A stretch of DNA of 64,000 bases from assembly GCA_029624675.1 (NCBI GenBank), contig JARSSP010000036.1:1-64000 (forward strand), in the 5' to 3' direction. The notes beneath the pieces were generated by a model, which had not been told where the DNA came from, did no database searches, and was given only the letters and a program-made list of their open reading frames with translations. This DNA is from Candidatus Contendibacter sp. GTDB lineage: Bacteria > Pseudomonadota > Gammaproteobacteria > Competibacterales > Competibacteraceae. Shown one piece after another: positions 59,699 to 64,000 of the stretch (its first letter is position 1; each line of letters starts with the position of its first letter). A program made the translations under genes and the position numbers.

Positions 59699-59764
59699 GC
59701 GGTCCATGATCGCGATCCAAGCTACACTGTTTGGAAGAATCCATCGCCGCCGGGAAAATTCGTC

Positions 59765-62700
59765 ATGGTCACCGACCTTCACCCGCTCAGTAACGGCCGC
59801 TACGCGGTCTTGTTGAGTACCGCCGGAACCGGCTATTCGACCTGGAACGGGTTGGCGCTGACCCGTTGGAACGGCGATCCCATCGAGGACAGCGACGGAT
59901 TTTTCCTGTACTTGCGTGACCGGGACAGCGGTGAATGCTGGTCGCTGGGTCAACAGCCGGTGGCTGCGCCAGAGGCGCGACGGGCCAGCCGGTTCGGCGA
60001 CGACATCGCCGAACTGCGCTGCGAGTACGCGGACATCGCGGCCGAAATGACGATCGTCGTTCCCGCTGACGCCGATGTGGAATTGCGGCGGGTGACCCTG
60101 CGCAATCAAGGCGACCGTCCTCGGCGAATCGAATTGACCAGCTACGCCGAGGTGGTGTTGAACGCGCGGGCCGCCGACATCGCCCATCCAGCCTTTTCCA
60201 AGCTGTTCGTGCAAACCGAGTGGGTGGTGGAACAACAGGCGCTGCTGGCGCGGCGGCGGCCGCGCGCCGCCGGGGAACCCGTCTGTTGGCTGATTCATGC
60301 GCTGATCGGCGACGGCGATAAAACCGAACAGCCCCACTACGAAACCGACCGCGCCCGGTTCATCGGTCGGGGCTATTCGCTCGCCGCGCCGAAAGCGCTG
60401 GTGGAAACCGGCCCGCTCTCCGGCACGGTCGGCAACGTGCTGGACCCCATTGTCAGCCTGCGGCGAACGGTGCAACTGGCGGCGGGCGGCTCGGCGCAAG
60501 TCACGTTCCTGCTGGGCGCGGCGGCCGAGCGGGAAGCGGCGCTGGCGCTGGCGACGACTTTTCGGCCATTCCCCCCCGTGATGGAGGGAGAGTGGCGCGA
60601 GGCACCGGGGACGGTTAACCGCCAGAACCCGCAAACCGCCCCGCCGCTTTGCGCCAACCTTCCTGATCCAGGGCAGGGAACGGGTGGCGAAGCTGAACGA
60701 AGTGTTGCCGACGACGAACCGCTGCAATTTTGGAATGGGCACGGCGGTTTCAGCGCCGACGGCGCCGAATACGTGATCCGACTTCAGCCCGACGCCAGCG
60801 GCCGCCTGCGTCTGCCGCCGCTGCCTTGGGTCAACATCATCGCCAATCCCCGCTTTGGCTTCCTGGCCAGCGAGACCGGGGCCGGCTACACCTGGAGCCG
60901 GAACAGCCGCGAGAATCGCCTCACCCCCTGGTACAACGACCCGATTCTCGACCCACATGGCGAGGCGTTGTACCTGCGCGACGAGGACGACGGCGCGTTC
61001 TGGTCGCCACTGCCGGGGCCGGTTCCGCAACCCGCGCCCTACGAAGTCCGTCACGGTTTCGGCTACAGCCGCTACCGCCACGTCAGCCAGGGGCTAGAAC
61101 AGGAAACGTGGTTGTTCGTACCGCGCGAGGACCCAGTCAAGATCACCCGAATCCAGTTGCGCAACGTCAGCGGCCAGCCGCGCCGACTGTCGCTGTTCAG
61201 TTATGCCCGGCTGGTGCTGGGCGTGTTGCCGGAGGATTACGCGGCGGATCTGATCATCGAACGGGACGCGGTGACCGGCGCGCTACTGGCCGAGAATCGC
61301 AATCGAGAATTCGCCGGGGGCATCGCCTTTGCCGCCGTCGCGCCGCTCGACAGCGTACCGGTCCATGTCAGCGGCGACCGGGCAAGTTTCATCGGTCATC
61401 ACGGCAATCCAGCCCGGCCGGCGGCGCTCGAACGCGACGCAGTGCTGAACGGGCAACTGGGCGCGGGCCTTGATCCCTGTTTCGCGCTGCAAATCACGCT
61501 GACGCTGGAGCCGGGCGCGACGGTGGAATACGCCATCCTGCTGGGCGAGGCGGAAAATCGGGACGCGGTTCGCCGGCTGATCGGCCGCTACCGCCGGGAT
61601 GGCGCGATTGCGGCCGCGCTGGACGAGGCGCGGGAATTTTGGCGCGACCGACTGGCCGCCGTGAAGATTCAAACGCCCAGTCCGGCGCTCGATCTGATGG
61701 TGAATGGCTGGCTGGCCTATCAAACCCTGAGTTGCCGCTTGTGGGGCCGCTCGGCGTTTTACCAGTCGGGCGGGGCGTTCGGTTTCCGCGACCAGTTGCA
61801 GGACGCCGCCGCGCTGATTTATCACGACCCGGAGCTGACCCGCCGGCAACTGCTGCTGCACGCCGCCCATCAATTCCAGCAAGGCGACGTGCTGCACTGG
61901 TGGCATCCGCCGACGAGTTGCGGCATCCGCACCGGTTTCAGCGACGACTTGCTGTGGCTGCCGTACCTGGCGGCCTTTTACACCCGCGCCACCGGCGATT
62001 GGACCCTGTTCGACGAGCCGGCGCGCTTCCTCAAGGCGCGGCTGCTTGATCCGGGCGAGGACGAGGCGTTCCTGACCCCGGAGGAATCCGGAGAAGTCGC
62101 CAGCCTGTACGAGCATTGCTGCCGGGCGCTGGATCGGTCGCTGACCCAGGGCGCGCACGGCTTGCCGCTGATGGGAACCGGCGACTGGAACGACGGCATG
62201 AACCGAGTCGGGCGGGAAGGGCGCGGCGAAAGCGTGTGGATGGGGTTTTTCCTGTACGCCATCCTTGGCGAATTCATCCCGGTGTGTGGCCGGCGTGGCG
62301 ATCACGACCGGGCGCGGCGCTACGCCGCGTTCCGCCGCCATCTGGCCGAGGCGCTCAACCAACACGGCTGGGACGGCGAGTGGTACCGCCGGGCCTGGTA
62401 CGACGACGGCGCGGCGCTCGGTTCCGCCGCCAGCGACGAGTGCCGAATCGACGCGCTGGCGCAAGCCTGGGCGGTGATTTCCAAGGCCGCGCCGTGGGCG
62501 CGGGCCGAAGCGGCGCTGGACGCGGTCGAACGCCATCTGATTTCCGAGCCGGAAGGGCTGATCCGGTTGTTGACGCCGCCGTTCGAGAACACTCCCCACG
62601 ATCCCGGCTACATCAAGGGCTATGTCGCCGGGGTGCGGGAGAATGGCGGCCAGTACACCCATGCGGCGCTGTGGGTGGTGCGGGCGCTGGCCGAACTGGG

Positions 62701-63187
62701 CCGGCGCGACCGGGCGGCGAAACTGTTGGAAATGCTGACGCCGGTTCACCACGCCCTGACCCCGGAGGCGGTCGCCGTCTATCGCCTGGAACCGTTCGTG
62801 GTCGCCGCCGATGTTTACGGCGCGGCGCCGCACGTGGGGCGGGGTGGCTGGAGCTGGTACACCGGCGCGGCGGGCTGGATGCTGCGGGTGGCGCTGGAAT
62901 CCATCCTCGGCCTGGAATTGGTCGAGGGGCATACGCTGCGACTGCGGCCCTGTATCCCGGACGAGTGGCCGGGTTTCCATCTGCATTACCGACTGGCGGA
63001 CGGCGACGCCGTGTACGAGATCGAGGTTCGCAATCCCGATGGCGCCGCCGAGCGGGTGGTTGCGGTGGAAATGGACGATGTCGGTGGCTTGGTCGAGGAT
63101 GGCGCGGCCCGCATCCCGCTGTTTCGGGATGGAAAGACGCACTGGGTGGTCGTGACATTGGCGAATCGCTCCTACAAAGACGAATGA
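59765..63187 (+). CDS. GH94 phosphorylase, stand-alone (1,2-beta-oligoglucan phosphorylase-like)
   Basis: A 1140-residue cytoplasmic protein with no signal or membrane helix. Two supersandwich repeats (LHPLSNGRYAVLLSTAGTGYSTWNG; then LPWVNIIANPRFGFLASETGAGYTWSRNSRENRLTPW) precede an (alpha/alpha)6 catalytic domain with GTGDWNDGMNRVG (Asp807 and Asp810; one is the expected general acid) and GWSWYTGAAGWM. This matches the C-terminal half of cyclic beta-1,2-glucan synthase but lacks the membrane glycosyltransferase; size fits 1,2-beta-oligoglucan phosphorylases. It would phosphorolyse oligosaccharides to glucose 1-phosphate. Confidence 0.85.
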   Translation: MVTDLHPLSNGRYAVLLSTAGTGYSTWNGLALTRWNGDPIEDSDGFFLYLRDRDSGECWSLGQQPVAAPEARRASRFGDDIAELRCEYADIAAEMTIVVPADADVELRRVTLRNQGDRPRRIELTSYAEVVLNARAADIAHPAFSKLFVQTEWVVEQQALLARRRPRAAGEPVCWLIHALIGDGDKTEQPHYETDRARFIGRGYSLAAPKALVETGPLSGTVGNVLDPIVSLRRTVQLAAGGSAQVTFLLGAAAEREAALALATTFRPFPPVMEGEWREAPGTVNRQNPQTAPPLCANLPDPGQGTGGEAERSVADDEPLQFWNGHGGFSADGAEYVIRLQPDASGRLRLPPLPWVNIIANPRFGFLASETGAGYTWSRNSRENRLTPWYNDPILDPHGEALYLRDEDDGAFWSPLPGPVPQPAPYEVRHGFGYSRYRHVSQGLEQETWLFVPREDPVKITRIQLRNVSGQPRRLSLFSYARLVLGVLPEDYAADLIIERDAVTGALLAENRNREFAGGIAFAAVAPLDSVPVHVSGDRASFIGHHGNPARPAALERDAVLNGQLGAGLDPCFALQITLTLEPGATVEYAILLGEAENRDAVRRLIGRYRRDGAIAAALDEAREFWRDRLAAVKIQTPSPALDLMVNGWLAYQTLSCRLWGRSAFYQSGGAFGFRDQLQDAAALIYHDPELTRRQLLLHAAHQFQQGDVLHWWHPPTSCGIRTGFSDDLLWLPYLAAFYTRATGDWTLFDEPARFLKARLLDPGEDEAFLTPEESGEVASLYEHCCRALDRSLTQGAHGLPLMGTGDWNDGMNRVGREGRGESVWMGFFLYAILGEFIPVCGRRGDHDRARRYAAFRRHLAEALNQHGWDGEWYRRAWYDDGAALGSAASDECRIDALAQAWAVISKAAPWARAEAALDAVERHLISEPEGLIRLLTPPFENTPHDPGYIKGYVAGVRENGGQYTHAALWVVRALAELGRRDRAAKLLEMLTPVHHALTPEAVAVYRLEPFVVAADVYGAAPHVGRGGWSWYTGAAGWMLRVALESILGLELVEGHTLRLRPCIPDEWPGFHLHYRLADGDAVYEIEVRNPDGAAERVVAVEMDDVGGLVEDGAARIPLFRDGKTHWVVVTLANRSYKDE

Positions 63188-63318
63188 GGTTCACCGCACC
63201 GCCGCTGTTCCACCCACTCGCCCCCCCGCTTCCCGCCGTAATACGACGGCCAAACACCAAGCCACCCGCTTGTAGCCTAGCGAATACCGGCATCTTGCTT
63301 TATGAGGATTCTGGTGTA

Positions 63319-63339
63319 TTATTAAACTACGTTTAATAA
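63319..63339. promoter_or_regulatory. Perfect 9-bp dyad, operator-like
   Basis: TTATTAAAC and GTTTAATAA flank TAC in an otherwise GC-rich gap, about 90 bp before the lipoprotein ATG. The dyad looks like a regulator site overlapping an AT-rich promoter. The 243-bp gap contains no gene. Confidence 0.5.
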
Positions 63340-63430
63340 ATTCAACATCATGACGGCAGCGGCGAGAGACCGGAAATCGCGGTTTGCAACTTCATCTTGA
63401 TAGAGCGGAACGACCGTGCGGGAGGCCCCC

Positions 63431-64000
63431 ATGAACATCATCAGAAAGTCCATCCCCAGCGTATTGCTTGCCATGCTGCTGGCGCTGCACGGCTGTGCCT
63501 CGCCGCAAGGGCAGCGCGGCATGGAGACTTTTGGCCGTGGAGTGGCCGGGCTGGTCCTGTCACCCTTCATGATCGTCGCTGGACTGGCGCAGGGTCTGGC
63601 GTTTCTCCCCTTCACCATCGGCGCCAGCCTCGACGAACTGAACCGGGGACTGACCCAGGCGCAGGCGGTCTCGCTGGACGACTCCTACAAGGCCACGTAC
63701 CAAGTGGCTATCAACGACCCCCGCGTGGACCCACGGACCGGCCAAATCGCCGGCCAGAACCATGGCTTCGGGCAACACCGGCCGGAGGCCATGCTGGAGG
63801 CTAGCCAGGCGTTCCAACGCCTGCTGGTTTCGCAGGGGATGCCAGTGGAGAAGGCCAGGCACTACGTGCTGGTCGGTGACTACACCTACACCCGGACCCG
63901 TGGTCAGATCCTGGTGGCGGTGGTCTACCGGCATACCGGCATGGGATCGTTCCGGGTAGTGTCCAGGGAAACGGGCATCGTCACCACGTTCCGCCCTGAA
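63431..64000 (+). CDS. Lipoprotein, incomplete at the window edge
   Basis: At least 190 residues, running off the right end. A strong GGAGG precedes the ATG. A lipoprotein signal (VLLAMLLALHGC, Cys22) is followed by a hydrophobic stretch (GLVLSPFMIVAGLAQGLAFLPFTIGASL) that may be a second membrane-associated segment, and then a soluble region. I do not recognise the family. Confidence 0.75.
   Translation, partial: MNIIRKSIPSVLLAMLLALHGCASPQGQRGMETFGRGVAGLVLSPFMIVAGLAQGLAFLPFTIGASLDELNRGLTQAQAVSLDDSYKATYQVAINDPRVDPRTGQIAGQNHGFGQHRPEAMLEASQAFQRLLVSQGMPVEKARHYVLVGDYTYTRTRGQILVAVVYRHTGMGSFRVVSRETGIVTTFRPE

Noticed and set aside
58304..61081. A 925-codon open frame on the minus strand, and others of several hundred codons (for example 38999-41017 plus, 50869-52473 minus, 1909-3102 plus)
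   Set aside because: They lie antisense to clearly recognisable genes and have Arg/Gly/His/Gln-rich composition without family motifs; this is expected in GC-rich coding DNA.

Overview
The window reads as chromosome of a GC-rich gammaproteobacterium. Evidence is gene order and gene content: prfA-prmC beside hemA, lolB-ispE-tRNA-Gln-prs-rplY-pth-ychF, hisBHAFIE-tatABC, rpmH-rnpA-yidD-yidC-mnmE, pncC-thpR-recA-recX-alaS-lysC-csrA-tRNA-Ser, and sucA-sucB-lpd. A Competibacter- or Chromatiales-like lineage is my guess from overall flavour, not something the sequence proves. Layout: 0-2 kb holds a less GC-rich animal-type haem peroxidase gene with an attC-like site at its 3' end. 2-9.2 kb is a minus-strand run: aas-like, prfC, prmC, prfA, hemA. 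9.4-16.3 kb is the plus-strand outer-membrane/isoprenoid/translation cluster. 16.6-23.4 kb holds an MFS transporter, an antitoxin-like remnant, the late histidine genes and tatABC. 23.9-31.3 kb is the rpmH-to-mnmE cluster, interrupted between yidC and mnmE by about 3.5 kb. That insert carries decayed ends of a type I restriction-modification locus (hsdM fragments on the left, hsdR fragments on the right) around an intact SIR2-like + HerA-like ATPase pair, a recognised anti-phage architecture (SIR2-HerA, also called Nezha). 31.4-35.6 kb is a dead integrative element: a tyrosine integrase with an in-frame amber codon, followed by frameshifted or truncated phage-like genes (a two-piece hypothetical, AlpA-like, HTH, DUF927 fragment, zinc-ribbon-like fragment), bracketed by repeated GTTCCC sites. 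35.8-46.8 kb is core: tRNA-Ser, csrA, lysC, alaS, recX, recA, thpR, pncC, corA, mutS. 46.8-48.6 kb looks like a relic of a chromosomal integron: an N-terminal integron-integrase-like scrap on the minus strand, an AT-rich cassette-like gene with a PD-(D/E)XK-like signature, an attC-like site, and a second partial ORF fused in frame to a GspF-like gene. 49.9-50.1 kb has an ABC-transporter C-terminal scrap and a perfect 26-bp inverted repeat. 50.5-56.3 kb encodes the 2-oxoglutarate dehydrogenase complex (E1, E2, E3). 56.5-63.2 kb encodes a secreted (alpha/alpha)6-type glycosidase and a stand-alone GH94 phosphorylase resembling the C-terminal half of cyclic beta-1,2-glucan synthase or a 1,2-beta-oligoglucan phosphorylase; a lipoprotein gene runs off the right edge. 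Housekeeping blocks look intact, while three accessory patches (0-2 kb, 26.4-35.6 kb, 46.8-50.1 kb) are recombination scars with visibly different base composition. A short 40-bp palindromic repeat family recurs, once inside an intact gene (aas) and once at the hsdM deletion junction. The best candidates for new biology are the SIR2-HerA pair lodged in an R-M carcass in a conserved operon, and the integron relic with its nuclease-like cassette, overlapping leader ORF and operator-like palindromes.
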